Origin: Nodularia spumigena CCY9414
GTDB lineage: Bacteria > Cyanobacteriota > Cyanobacteriia > Cyanobacteriales > Nostocaceae
Length of the DNA stretch: 64,000 bases
Assembly: GCF_000340565.2 (NCBI RefSeq)
Contig: NZ_CP007203.1
Location: 2,473,858 to 2,537,857 of the forward strand
Reading direction: 5' to 3'
Shown here: piece by piece, positions 26,707 to 35,245 of the stretch
How the letters are laid out: every line of letters begins with the position of its first letter
How positions within the stretch are numbered: position 1 is the stretch's first letter
Translations under genes and position numbers: made by a program
The notes under the pieces: generated by a model
Seen by the model: only the letters and a program-made list of their open reading frames with translations
The model's database searches: none
What the model was told of the DNA's origin: nothing

Positions 26707-27540
26707 TTGCTATTTGTGTCCACTTCTGCAAAAACTTTTCCGCTCTGGGGATTTTTCTTGCTGGTAACCAACAGCATACTAATGTTGGCAGTCATCTTGC
26801 TCATTTGGCAACAGCAGCGATTTACAGATGTTTTTGGTAATCCATTCTCCCCGGATAAAGTTCGTCAAACCCCAGCCATCTCACCAGATTTAGGGCCCCG
26901 TCATCAACTCACTTATCAGCAGTGGGTAGATATTCTCAAGCAAGAAGCCAAAGTAGCCTCTGAACAACCTCCTGAGAATTTAAGCATCCTCACAGGAGAT
27001 TCCCTGACTCTGTGGTTTCCCCCACAGTTTTTACCCGACGACAGAAATTGGCTCAATCAGGCGATTTCCGGTGAATCTAGCGATGGACTATTAAAAAGAT
27101 TAGACTTATTTGACAGTACCCAGCCAGAGATAATTTTTGTGATGATTGGCATTAATGATCTCATCCGGGGGGTAAGTGATCCAGTCATTTTAGAGAATCA
27201 ACGGCAAATTATGACTTACCTCCGCAAGACGCATCCCAAAGCAGAAATTGTCGTTCAGTCAATTTTGCCTCATGGGGATAAAGAAGCCACTTGGGAGGGA
27301 AGAGAGAAACTGCTAACCCTTCCCAACAGTCGGATTCGCCAGTTAAATCAACAACTGCAAAGCACAGCTAGCACAGTCGGTGTGAAATATCTTGATTTGT
27401 ATCCTTTATTTACTAACGAACAGGGTAATCTTCGCAGTGAATTTACTACTGATGGCTTACATCTCAATCCCACAGGTTATGTAGTTTGGCGTACTGCGTT
27501 ACAAATGTATAGCAATATGGAATTGGGGAATGGGGAGTAG
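26707..27540 (+). CDS. Membrane-anchored SGNH/GDSL hydrolase
   Basis: Predicted esterase or acyl-hydrolase acting outside the cytoplasmic membrane. A single N-terminal membrane helix spans about residues 12-36. The SGNH blocks follow: serine in 'ILTGDSLTLW', glycine in 'NQAISGESS', asparagine in 'MIGINDLIRG', and the Asp-His pair in 'TDGLHLNPTGY'. 277 residues. The start is uncertain (TTG 26707 or GTG 26716), with no good ribosome site. The last codons (GELGNG-like end, Gly-Asn-Gly-Glu-stop) lie inside a GA-rich dispersed repeat, so the C terminus was probably trimmed or extended by the repeat. Confidence 0.82.
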   Translation: MLFVSTSAKTFPLWGFFLLVTNSILMLAVILLIWQQQRFTDVFGNPFSPDKVRQTPAISPDLGPRHQLTYQQWVDILKQEAKVASEQPPENLSILTGDSLTLWFPPQFLPDDRNWLNQAISGESSDGLLKRLDLFDSTQPEIIFVMIGINDLIRGVSDPVILENQRQIMTYLRKTHPKAEIVVQSILPHGDKEATWEGREKLLTLPNSRIRQLNQQLQSTASTVGVKYLDLYPLFTNEQGNLRSEFTTDGLHLNPTGYVVWRTALQMYSNMELGNGE

Positions 27541-27600
27541 GGAGAAGAGGAACGGGGGCAGGGGGCAGGGGGCAGGGGAGAAGAGGAACGGTTGTTAAGT
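27521..27600. repeat. GA-rich composite repeat overlapping the SGNH gene end
   Basis: TTGGGGAATGGGGAG, GAAGAGGAACGGGGGCAGG and GGGGGCA copies belong to the same composite family as 14099-14184 and the minisatellite at 57.6 kb. The SGNH stop codon (27538-27540) is within it. Confidence 0.7.
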
Positions 27601-27777
27601 AACCGGAAGTTTTAAAGTAATTTCTCACTCCCCCTTGCTCCGGTGCTCCGGTGCGCCCCTGCTTCTTCTGGGGAGTGTGGGGAATGGGCTTAAATTCCAC
27701 TTAATATTTTTCCCATTTTCCTAAAATCGCCTCATGGCACGAGAAAATAAGAAATAGTAATTTAAATTGCAACAATA

Positions 27778-28986
27778 ATGGATACAAAAGCTTTTAAACG
27801 ATCGCTCCAACATTCGGAAAATTACAATCGTAAGGGATTTGGTCACCAAGCAGAAGTTACTTCTCAGTTACAATCTGAGTATCAAAGTAGCTTGATTCAG
27901 GAAATTCGCGATCGCAATTACATCTGGGAACAAGGCGATGTCACCATCCGACTAGCCCAAGCCTTTGGTTTTTGCTGGGGTGTAGAACGCGCTGTCGCAA
28001 TGGCTTATGAAACCCGTCAGCATTTCCCCACTGAACGCATCTGGATTACTAATGAGATTATTCACAATCCTTCTGTGAATCAACGGATGCAGGAAATGAA
28101 TATCGGATTTATCCCTGTGGAAGCTGGTAACAAAGACTTTTCGGTGGTGGAAACCGGTGATGTGGTCATCCTACCCGCATTTGGAGCCAGCGTGCAAGAA
28201 ATGCAAATTCTCCATAATCAAGGTTGCAAAATTGTCGATACAACTTGTCCTTGGGTATCTAAAGTTTGGAATACTGTAGAAAAACACAAAAAAATTGCTT
28301 ACACTTCCATTATTCACGGTAAATATAAGCACGAAGAAACAATTGCTACCAGTTCTTTTGCTGGCAAATATCTGATTGTGCTGAATTTACAAGAAGCCCA
28401 TTATGTTGCAGATTATATTCTCAATGGTGGCGATCGCCAGGAATTTTTGCAAAAATTCGCTAAAGCTTGTTCCGCAGGATTTGACCCTGATCAGGACTTA
28501 CAACGAGTGGGTATTGCTAACCAAACCACCATGCTCAAAGATGAAACTGAGCAAATTGGCAAGTTGTTTGAGCGAACAATGATGCAGAAGTATGGAACCA
28601 TTGAGTTAAATCAGCATTTCCAAAGCTTTAACACCATCTGTGATGCTACCCAAGAACGGCAAGATGCCATGTTAGAATTAGTACAACACGATTTGGACTT
28701 AATGCTCGTAATTGGTGGCTTTAATTCATCAAATACCGCACAATTACAACAAATTGCGGCTGAGAGGGAAATTCCTTCCTATCACATTGATTGTGTAGAA
28801 CGCATCAAATCAGCAGATGCGATTGAACATCGCCAGTTAAATGGAGAATTAGCGATCGCACAAAACTGGCTACCCAATGGCAAAATTGTTGTAGGAGTTA
28901 CCTCTGGTGCTTCTACGCCAGATAAAGTAGTCGCAGATGTCATGGAAAAGATTTTTGCATTAAAAGCATTAGTCCCGACCCTTTAA
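27778..28986 (+). CDS. ispH: 4-hydroxy-3-methylbut-2-enyl diphosphate reductase IspH
   Basis: Last enzyme of the MEP pathway, giving IPP and DMAPP for carotenoids, phytol and quinones. The three cysteines that hold the iron-sulfur cluster are in '[10 protein letters not shown]', '[12 protein letters not shown]' and '[10 protein letters not shown]'. The 402-residue length, with a 55-residue N-terminal extension and insertions, is the cyanobacterial/plastid form, not the 310-residue E. coli form. Ferredoxin probably supplies electrons. It stands alone, with a repeat-rich gap on both sides. Confidence 0.96.
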   Translation: MDTKAFKRSLQHSENYNRKGFGHQAEVTSQLQSEYQSSLIQEIRDRNYIWEQGDVTIRLAQAFGFCWGVERAVAMAYETRQHFPTERIWITNEIIHNPSVNQRMQEMNIGFIPVEAGNKDFSVVETGDVVILPAFGASVQEMQILHNQGCKIVDTTCPWVSKVWNTVEKHKKIAYTSIIHGKYKHEETIATSSFAGKYLIVLNLQEAHYVADYILNGGDRQEFLQKFAKACSAGFDPDQDLQRVGIANQTTMLKDETEQIGKLFERTMMQKYGTIELNQHFQSFNTICDATQERQDAMLELVQHDLDLMLVIGGFNSSNTAQLQQIAAEREIPSYHIDCVERIKSADAIEHRQLNGELAIAQNWLPNGKIVVGVTSGASTPDKVVADVMEKIFALKALVPTL

Positions 28987-28993
28987 CTGAAAA

Positions 28994-29205
28994 AGGACTT
29001 ACGCAAAATTATGAAAAAACTAACCACGTAAAGCCTTCTCTACGAGAGGCTTGTCTGCGACACGCTACGCGAACGCCAACGGCATAGCTTCTCTACGAGA
29101 CGCTCCGCGAACGCTTACCGCGTAGCGTCTCCCCTTCTCCCAAAGGGAGAGGCTAGCGCCAAGGGAGAAGTCAAGAGGGTTTCAAAGAGTTCTTGCGTAA
29201 GTCCT
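28994..29205. mobile_element. MITE-like element with TIR AGGACTTACGCAA
   Basis: The 13-base ends at 28994-29006 and 29193-29205 are perfect inverted repeats. The same TAGGACTTACGCAA-type ends are widespread in Nostocales. The interior is a stack of small palindromic modules (CTCTACGAGAGGCT, CGCGTAGCGTCTC, CTTCTCCC/GGGAGAAG). No target duplication is clear. It starts eight bases after the ispH stop codon. Confidence 0.7.
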
Positions 29206-29226
29206 ATGAAATTTCCCCATCTCTTG

Positions 29227-29310
29227 ACTACGCCCTCTCCTTAGTAAGGAGAGGGTTGGGGTGAGGTTTCTTAGGTTTCTTTACTAAGCAGAGGGTTGGG
29301 GTGATGTTTC
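29227..29310. repeat. Tandem CTCCTTAG-GGTTGGGGTGA repeat
   Basis: Two related copies of a sequence ending GAGGGTTGGGGTGA occur at about 29240-29265 and 29288-29305. The first contains a hairpin CCCTCTCCTTAGTAAGGAGAGGG. It is a common cyanobacterial intergenic repeat, and a relative lies at 18398-18436. Confidence 0.65.
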
Positions 29311-29316
29311 CTGACT

Positions 29317-31533
29317 CTACAACTGAGGTAAAATTTCCGTTAACAAATGACCTGGAACTTGAGATAAACCCAAATTTTGTCCCTGTATCCCTAACTCAGC
29401 GTGGAAAGCCCGAATTGTTTTCACCACATAAGTGAAAGTTATTTGATAAGCCTCTGGTTGTTTGCTAAATCCATTTAAAGCTTGCAAATGATGATGTAAT
29501 GCTGCTTGTAAATGTTGTGAAATTGCCTCTTTGTCACCATTAAAAGAATTATCTGTAACTAACTGATAATGAGCTAATCCCAAATTATTGTGAGCAGCAA
29601 ACAAATCAAAACTTAAAGGTATACCGCTCAGAGAGTGAGCCAAAGCAATAGCTTCATCATAAGCTTCAATAGACAATCGTAAGAACTTTTGTCGTAACTC
29701 TTTAGTTGTTTGAGATAAGTTTGCTAAATGCCAGTATGCAGTACCCAGATTATTTTGTGTAGCAGCGCAAGCACTAGGAACATTAGCTGGAGTGCGATAT
29801 TTTAAAGCTTCCCTGTAAACATCAATGGCTAGTTGCAGATTTTTCGCCGGTTGTTCGTTGTATTGTGCTAAATTCCAGTAGGCAGTGCCGATATTATTTT
29901 GAATCATGCCATATTTCAACGGTTCCTGTTCGGGGCTGTAGTGAACCAACGCCTGGCTGTATGAGGCGATCGCTTTCTTTAAATTCTCCACAGGTTGATT
30001 ATACTGCCCTAAATGCCAATAAGCAGTGCCTAAATTATTTTGGCAAGCAGCATACTTTAACGGTTCCATGTCGGCTGTACGATACCGCAGCGCTTCACTG
30101 TAAGCTAATACTGCTTGTTGCCAATTCTCCGATGGGTTAGCAAAACGAGCTAAATCACCATAAGCAGTACCTAAATTATTTTGTACCCTTCCATAGGTTT
30201 CTGACTGTTCTTGGGGAGATATCAGCTTTAAAGCCAAATGATAAAATTCAATTCCCTGCTCTATATAAACTTTCCCATCCCCTGAGTTATCAGGCTGGCG
30301 GGACAGCATCCAATAGAGTGTACCCAAATCATTTAAAATATCTGGCAGTTGGGGTGAACTCTCATCATAGGCGATCGCCTCCTGATAGGCGAGAATTGCC
30401 ACCATCAAATTTTCTAGACTTGATTTTCCCTGTTCAATGCGTACACGATATAAATTTCCTAACTTATGATACCCTTCTGCCAATACCTCTCCAGAGGCTT
30501 GTTGTGAGTGTAGTGCTTCAATCTCTAAGAGAATTTGTGGCGCTTGTTGGTTATCCTCTCCATCTTCAGTAGTCGTCTGGTTGATTGTTGGTATGATTAA
30601 CTCGGTTAACTCCTTGCTAATATGAGACAACGACAATGGCAATAAGCTATTACCTTGACTCAATTGAGCAGTGGATTTGTGTTGCTGCGTTCGAGTCTTG
30701 AATAATTCCGAATTTAAGGCGGAAACTTCTTCCTCTTTACCGGGATGATTCGGAGGTGATTCCACCGCAAAGTCAAAGTCATCCCCAAATTTTAAGCCAT
30801 TCGTAGATTTGGCTTTGAGTTCCGCTTCCATGACTGATTCATCGAAAACAGATTCCTCAATATCTTCTACATCCCAATTTCTCGAACGCTCAGAACTTTC
30901 TGAATAACCTTGTTTTTGGGTTGTTGGTGTCGGTTCCCCCGCAAACACAAACACACCAGTACGCCAACGCCAAAACTGTGGTGCTGACTGTTGAATAGCA
31001 GACAACCAAGGACGCGATACCCACAACAGTAGGCTCGATTCTAGAAACCGATTCGACTCTGGATTAGAAAAATTCTCATCACTTAAGCGTAGATAGTGTA
31101 AAAATAAACGCTGTATCGCTACTGGTTGCTTAGTTAACTGTTCCACACCTACAATTTGAAATATCGGTATTGGTAAAGGTCTTCCAGTTGTATCTTTTGA
31201 TGCACCTACAATTGGTGGTGGATAATTAGCCAGCCATTGATTTATATGATCTATGGGATTGGGATCACTTAAATTCAACCTCAATGTGACTAAACGCGGA
31301 TAAGCAGGAGTGCTAGTTTCATGACCATCTACAGGTTGATATAGCACTTGTCCCACTGGATAAGCTAAAGTAGAATGCAAGCGAGCAGCTACTTGATTTC
31401 GTAAGTGTAAATTATCGTTAACTGCTAATAAAACTTGTCGTCTTAAACCAAGACTTAGGGCAAGTTTTAAACGATGATATACTTGTCGGTTCCAAGTAAA
31501 ATTATTGAGATGTGTAGTATCATTCACGCTCAT
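29317..31533 (-). CDS. Tetratricopeptide repeat protein
   Basis: 738 residues from ATG 31533. Residues 1-210 form a globular domain without a motif I recognise ('RRQVLLAVNDNLHLRNQVAARL'-like, shown in parts: LLAVNDNLHLRN). About 210-330 is acidic and low in order. From 350 to 680 there are repeated TPR units of the kind 'QNNLGTAYWHLGQYNQPVENLKKAI', recognisable by repeated 'NNLGTAYW'. This suggests a scaffold for protein complexes; no enzymatic site is visible. Transcribed alone; divergence from the small psb34 gene is not the case here, both being on the same strand with psb34 upstream. Confidence 0.82.
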   Translation of the reverse strand: MSVNDTTHLNNFTWNRQVYHRLKLALSLGLRRQVLLAVNDNLHLRNQVAARLHSTLAYPVGQVLYQPVDGHETSTPAYPRLVTLRLNLSDPNPIDHINQWLANYPPPIVGASKDTTGRPLPIPIFQIVGVEQLTKQPVAIQRLFLHYLRLSDENFSNPESNRFLESSLLLWVSRPWLSAIQQSAPQFWRWRTGVFVFAGEPTPTTQKQGYSESSERSRNWDVEDIEESVFDESVMEAELKAKSTNGLKFGDDFDFAVESPPNHPGKEEEVSALNSELFKTRTQQHKSTAQLSQGNSLLPLSLSHISKELTELIIPTINQTTTEDGEDNQQAPQILLEIEALHSQQASGEVLAEGYHKLGNLYRVRIEQGKSSLENLMVAILAYQEAIAYDESSPQLPDILNDLGTLYWMLSRQPDNSGDGKVYIEQGIEFYHLALKLISPQEQSETYGRVQNNLGTAYGDLARFANPSENWQQAVLAYSEALRYRTADMEPLKYAACQNNLGTAYWHLGQYNQPVENLKKAIASYSQALVHYSPEQEPLKYGMIQNNIGTAYWNLAQYNEQPAKNLQLAIDVYREALKYRTPANVPSACAATQNNLGTAYWHLANLSQTTKELRQKFLRLSIEAYDEAIALAHSLSGIPLSFDLFAAHNNLGLAHYQLVTDNSFNGDKEAISQHLQAALHHHLQALNGFSKQPEAYQITFTYVVKTIRAFHAELGIQGQNLGLSQVPGHLLTEILPQL

Positions 31534-31713
31534 GACGGCTAAGAAGCCCAAACATTTTTCATATAAATTATGTTTTTCAGATTTGGCAAAGTTAATAGTA
31601 TATATTTATACTTTTTCCTCCCATATCATTCTAACAAAAATAAAAAACAAGGACCCCGATAACATGGGAACCTTGAAAACCCAAATATTAAATTATATTA
31701 AAAAATATTCTGC

Positions 31714-31893
31714 TCAACCGACATTAGAAACAGAGAAGGCAACAAAAATCAAACCAACAACTAAACCAGCGCCAGCGAGTCCTAATAAAATATAGGTAAT
31801 CTTTTGCTTGTTTGTCGGAGGTTCTGCTTGATAAACCTTGGGTTCACTGGCAAAATTGTTCAGACGACCGCCTTCTTCGTTTGTATAGGGCAT
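31714..31893 (-). CDS. psb34: Psb34-type (ssl1498 family) light-harvesting-like protein
   Basis: A 59-residue gene easily missed by size cut-offs. The N terminus MPYTNEEGGRLNNFASEPKV matches the ssl1498 family motif 'EEGGRLNNFA-EPK-Y', followed by 'QAEPPTNKQK' and one membrane helix 'YILLGLAGAGLVVGLIFVAF'. The helix resembles the single helix of Hlip-like proteins. Psb34 binds photosystem II assembly intermediates and competes with high-light-inducible proteins; that is known from other cyanobacteria. AAGGA lies eight bases before the ATG. It is upstream of the TPR gene on the same strand, with about 180 AT-rich bases between. Confidence 0.88.
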   Translation of the reverse strand: MPYTNEEGGRLNNFASEPKVYQAEPPTNKQKITYILLGLAGAGLVVGLIFVAFSVSNVG

Positions 31894-32055
31894 GAATTAA
31901 TTCCTTTTTATCTGCTTTTATTCGTTTCATGTTACATATACGCTATATTCTGCTCTCCTGGTAAGATACAAATATTTACGTTGAGGTAGGGGAGAATAGG
32001 AAAGCTTGTTCAGCAGCTGGTTACTTTAATTTCCCACTCCCACGCTCCCCGATCC

Positions 32056-34029
32056 CTAATTAATAATTGTGCCAGTCAGAGGTGAACTTGCACTGGCGTA
32101 GGTTTTCAGGGGCATTCTGCCAGCTAGATATGCTAAACGACCGGCTACTGCTGCTAAATTCATGGCTTGAGCCATTGCTGGGGGGTTTTGGGAAAGAGCG
32201 ATCGCACTATTAATTAATAAAGCATCTGCACCTAATTCCATCGCCTGAGCAGCTTCTGATGGTGCGCCAATTCCGGCATCTACCACTACTGGTATATTGG
32301 CATTTTCAATGATAATTTGAATATTAGCAGTGGTTTTTAGCCCTTGTCCCGAACCAATGGGCGACGCTAAAGGCATGACTGTGGCACAACCAACATCTTC
32401 TAGGCGCTTGGCTAGCATCGGATCGGCATTGATATAAGGCAGTACGGCAAAACCTTCTTTCACTAGCTGTTCTGCCGCTTGTAGCGTCCCAATCGGATCA
32501 GGAAGTAAATATTTAGGATCAGGTATTACTTCTAATTTCACAAAATTGTTATCTTCCTGTCCCAATAGTTTCGCCATTTCTCGCCCCAAACGAGCCACAC
32601 GAATTGCCTCCTCTGCGGTTTCACAGCCGGCAGTATTGGGCAACATCCAGATTTTTGTCCAATCCAGAGCTTCGGCTAAATTCTCATGCCCTGCGGCTTT
32701 AGTTTGCACCCTTCTTACTGCCACAGTGACAATTTGGCAACCACTAGCAACAATACTTTGCTGCATTTCTTCAATGCTGCGATATTTGCCGGTTCCCGTC
32801 ATTAAACGAGATTGAAAAGTTTTGCCAGCGATTACAAGTGGTGAATCTATAGAGACGGGATGAATTGCATCTTTAACGGCAATATTTCCCTTAGAGAAGT
32901 TAGCAGAGTGGGTGAACATAGAAGTGGGAGTAGATGACTGGCTATGAAAGCGGGAATAGTGGAAATTAGACAATATGGGGTCAGATTTTTGTGACCAAAT
33001 CAAATCGGCAATTAATGCTGCGGTTATGGGCGCAAGTAATATACCATTACGATAATGACCTGTAGCCAAAGTTAAATTTTTACAGTGGCTAGTACCGAAA
33101 ATCGGTAACTCATCGGGTGTAGCTGGTCGAAATCCCCACCAAAATTCCTGAATGGGATAATCCTGTAATTGAGGATATAGGCTAATAGCTTGTTGTAGTA
33201 AGGTTTGAATACCTGCGGGCGTATTGTGGGGCGTAAAGCCGACATCTTCGCTCGTTGCCCCAATAATGATAGAACGGTTGCGCCTCGGTACGATATAAAT
33301 ATTATCTCCGAATAAAACTCGTGTCAGGGGCAATTCTGGGATAAAATCCGGTACTCGCACTTTCAGCATTTGTCCTTTGCGAGGATTTACAGGTAATGGT
33401 AATAATTCATTAGACCAAGCACCTGTGGCTAAGACATAATGAGCAGCACGAATTACTCCTGTGTTGGTTTGTACACCCTGTACTTCTCCTTGCTGCTGTA
33501 AAAATGCTTCTACTTTAATACCATCTTTGAATTCAACACCAAGGGACTCAGCAGCTGTCCTCAGTACATTTATTAAAGCACGATTATCAACTTGTCCGTC
33601 TTCAGGATACCACCAGCCACCAACTACTTCCGAACCCAATCCTGGCTGATATTGATGAATTGCGGCTTGATTTAGCCAGTATGGGAATTGGGCAGTGTGG
33701 GCAGTGGTGGAAGCATTTAATTTGTCCCCTTGTCCTTGATAAACTGGTGCTAATATTCCACAAGGCCAGTAACCAGTATTTAAACCAGTCAAATCTTCGA
33801 GTTTTTGCGTCCAGTCTGAATATAAGGCACGCGATCGCCTACACAAAGAACCCATTACCGGATTAGGGATATTTTCGGCATCTGGTGCTAACATCCCGGC
33901 GGCGGCGTGGGTAGCAGCCGCCTGAAAATCATGGCAAAGCACGGTGACTGAGCCTCCGCGCAATTTTAATTCTACGGCGATCGCCAAGCCAATCGCACCG
34001 CCACCAATAATTAAAACGTCACTAGTCAT
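32056..34029 (-). CDS. thiO-thiG: Bifunctional glycine oxidase ThiO / thiazole synthase ThiG
   Basis: Two thiamine enzymes fused in one chain of 657 residues. Residues 1-370 are ThiO, an FAD oxidase turning glycine into the imine needed for the thiazole: '[17 protein letters not shown]' and '[12 protein letters not shown]' are FAD-contact motifs. Residues about 395-650 are ThiG, which makes the thiazole phosphate: 'MTGTGKYRS', '[13 protein letters not shown]', '[20 protein letters not shown]'. The fusion allows handover of the unstable imine and is known in cyanobacteria. No TPP riboswitch (CTGAGA-type core) was found upstream. It stands alone. Confidence 0.95.
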   Translation of the reverse strand: MTSDVLIIGGGAIGLAIAVELKLRGGSVTVLCHDFQAAATHAAAGMLAPDAENIPNPVMGSLCRRSRALYSDWTQKLEDLTGLNTGYWPCGILAPVYQGQGDKLNASTTAHTAQFPYWLNQAAIHQYQPGLGSEVVGGWWYPEDGQVDNRALINVLRTAAESLGVEFKDGIKVEAFLQQQGEVQGVQTNTGVIRAAHYVLATGAWSNELLPLPVNPRKGQMLKVRVPDFIPELPLTRVLFGDNIYIVPRRNRSIIIGATSEDVGFTPHNTPAGIQTLLQQAISLYPQLQDYPIQEFWWGFRPATPDELPIFGTSHCKNLTLATGHYRNGILLAPITAALIADLIWSQKSDPILSNFHYSRFHSQSSTPTSMFTHSANFSKGNIAVKDAIHPVSIDSPLVIAGKTFQSRLMTGTGKYRSIEEMQQSIVASGCQIVTVAVRRVQTKAAGHENLAEALDWTKIWMLPNTAGCETAEEAIRVARLGREMAKLLGQEDNNFVKLEVIPDPKYLLPDPIGTLQAAEQLVKEGFAVLPYINADPMLAKRLEDVGCATVMPLASPIGSGQGLKTTANIQIIIENANIPVVVDAGIGAPSEAAQAMELGADALLINSAIALSQNPPAMAQAMNLAAVAGRLAYLAGRMPLKTYASASSPLTGTIIN

Positions 34030-34433
34030 TAGTCATTTATCATGAGGTATTTACTAACTAATAACTGCTATATAAAACCTAGACAAAACTAGACTTTACT
34101 TTCTACTTCAACGGGAGCATGGGAGCAGTTATCCCTCAGTAGACTTTCACGCCTTAGCCAGACGCGATTGTGTTCCAATTAAGTTTCTGAAAAAGACTAC
34201 CACCATCATTGCTTGGTTTTCGCGTCGGCAATAGTCTCAATTCAATACTTGATATCACCGTATTATATATCAAGTAGTTGATTTTTTCCTAAAATATATA
34301 TTGACTTTTGTCAACATAAGTATAGTTTTGTCTATGAAATTGTCAACTTAGGACTTGCTCATAAATATTGACCCACTCCCCCGCATAAATAACGGGGGCT
34401 TGACGCTTCACGACTCCTAAAGACTATCCAGAT
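34030..34433. other. Intergenic region with an IS-end-like hairpin
   Basis: 404 bases without a gene. The clear structure is a perfect six-base hairpin CCCCCG (34378-34383) / CGGGGG (34393-34398) in the context ATAAATAACGGGGGCTTGA. Similar ATAAAT..GGGGGCTTG sequences are at 50855-50872 and 50914-50930. Such hairpins flank IS200/IS605-type elements, so these may be element ends without a transposase. Confidence 0.5.
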
Positions 34434-34808
34434 TTACCACAAAGCCCGAATAGGTTGTCTATCCTGATTCATTCTGTCCGACTGTACGCCAGTGCTTGTA
34501 CCTGGTGTAGTGTCAGAGGTTGAGGAAGAATCATTACTTTGGGCAATAGTGCTTCTGTCGTCAGGAGTAGAAAAATTATCCTGTGCCACCCTACCTCTAC
34601 TTTCAGAGGCGGTATCGTTACTTGTACTCCTACTAGGAGAAGAGCTATTAACATTAATATTAGCTGGGAGTACTTTGGATGTTCTGCCGTCAGGAGCATC
34701 ATTATTGGCAACTTGTTGTCCACCTATGGGAAAATTGATCCCCAATAATGTCCCAAGTAAAATTGCCAAGCCTCCGCCCATAAGCATTAGTGGAGTCCAT
34801 CTACCCAT
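34434..34808 (-). CDS. Hypothetical membrane-anchored, low-complexity protein
   Basis: 124 residues: a helix at about 7-25 ('LMLMGGGLAILLGTLLGI') anchors the protein, and the remaining 95 residues are Ser/Thr/Asn/Asp-rich and probably disordered. No enzymatic motif. An AAAGGAGA ribosome site supports the start. It follows the 2Fe-2S ferredoxin gene by 23 bases on the same strand, so the two are likely co-expressed. Function unknown. Confidence 0.7.
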   Translation of the reverse strand: MGRWTPLMLMGGGLAILLGTLLGINFPIGGQQVANNDAPDGRTSKVLPANINVNSSSPSRSTSNDTASESRGRVAQDNFSTPDDRSTIAQSNDSSSTSDTTPGTSTGVQSDRMNQDRQPIRALW

Positions 34809-34831
34809 ATGATCTTTTCTCCTTTGTTAAC

Positions 34832-35170
34832 CTAACCTTCTGGTGTCCATACTATTTGAGAACCTTCTCCCCAAAATCCAGCGAATTTTGTGACTTTTAC
34901 ATCCCCTAGTACCTGAGTTTGACAGGCTAAACGCAGTTCTGCTGTAGGAGAATGGGGAGGAAGGGAACGTCTGGCTTTGTCGCGCCAATTTGCGGCAGAT
35001 ACCTCACCTTCTACCTTGACTGCACAAGTTCCACAGCTGCCAATTCCTCGACAGTTGATTAACTTAGCACCGCCATTGTAGAGGTCAATACCGTTGTGCT
35101 GCAAAACTCGACCTAATTTAGCTCCCCGATCGCACTCAATTGTCTTACCCTGAGCTAGTACCTTGGGCAT
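34832..35170 (-). CDS. [2Fe-2S] ferredoxin-like protein
   Basis: Small electron carrier of 112 residues. The cluster cysteines are in 'NCRGIGSCGTCAVKV' (C40, C47, C50 by eye) and 'LACQTQV' further on, the plant-type C-x(5-6)-C-x2-C...C order with an altered first spacing compared with PetF. The tail ('FWGEGSQIVWTPEG') is longer than in photosynthetic ferredoxin. The redox partner is unknown. It diverges from cimA with about 75 bases between the starts and precedes the low-complexity membrane protein gene. Confidence 0.85.
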   Translation of the reverse strand: MPKVLAQGKTIECDRGAKLGRVLQHNGIDLYNGGAKLINCRGIGSCGTCAVKVEGEVSAANWRDKARRSLPPHSPTAELRLACQTQVLGDVKVTKFAGFWGEGSQIVWTPEG

Positions 35171-35245
35171 ATATTAATTTCCAGACTGGCTTTTTGTTGT
35201 ATATTGGCACATCGCCTTACTCGTTGTCTCGCAAGTCGCAGTTTT

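Noticed and set aside
31505-31795. Plus-strand frame of 96 codons
   Set aside because: It overlaps the psb34 gene in antisense and has no ribosome site or recognisable domain.
33990-34200. TPP riboswitch upstream of thiO-thiG
   Set aside because: No conserved CTGAGA...ACCTGA core in the region upstream of the start.
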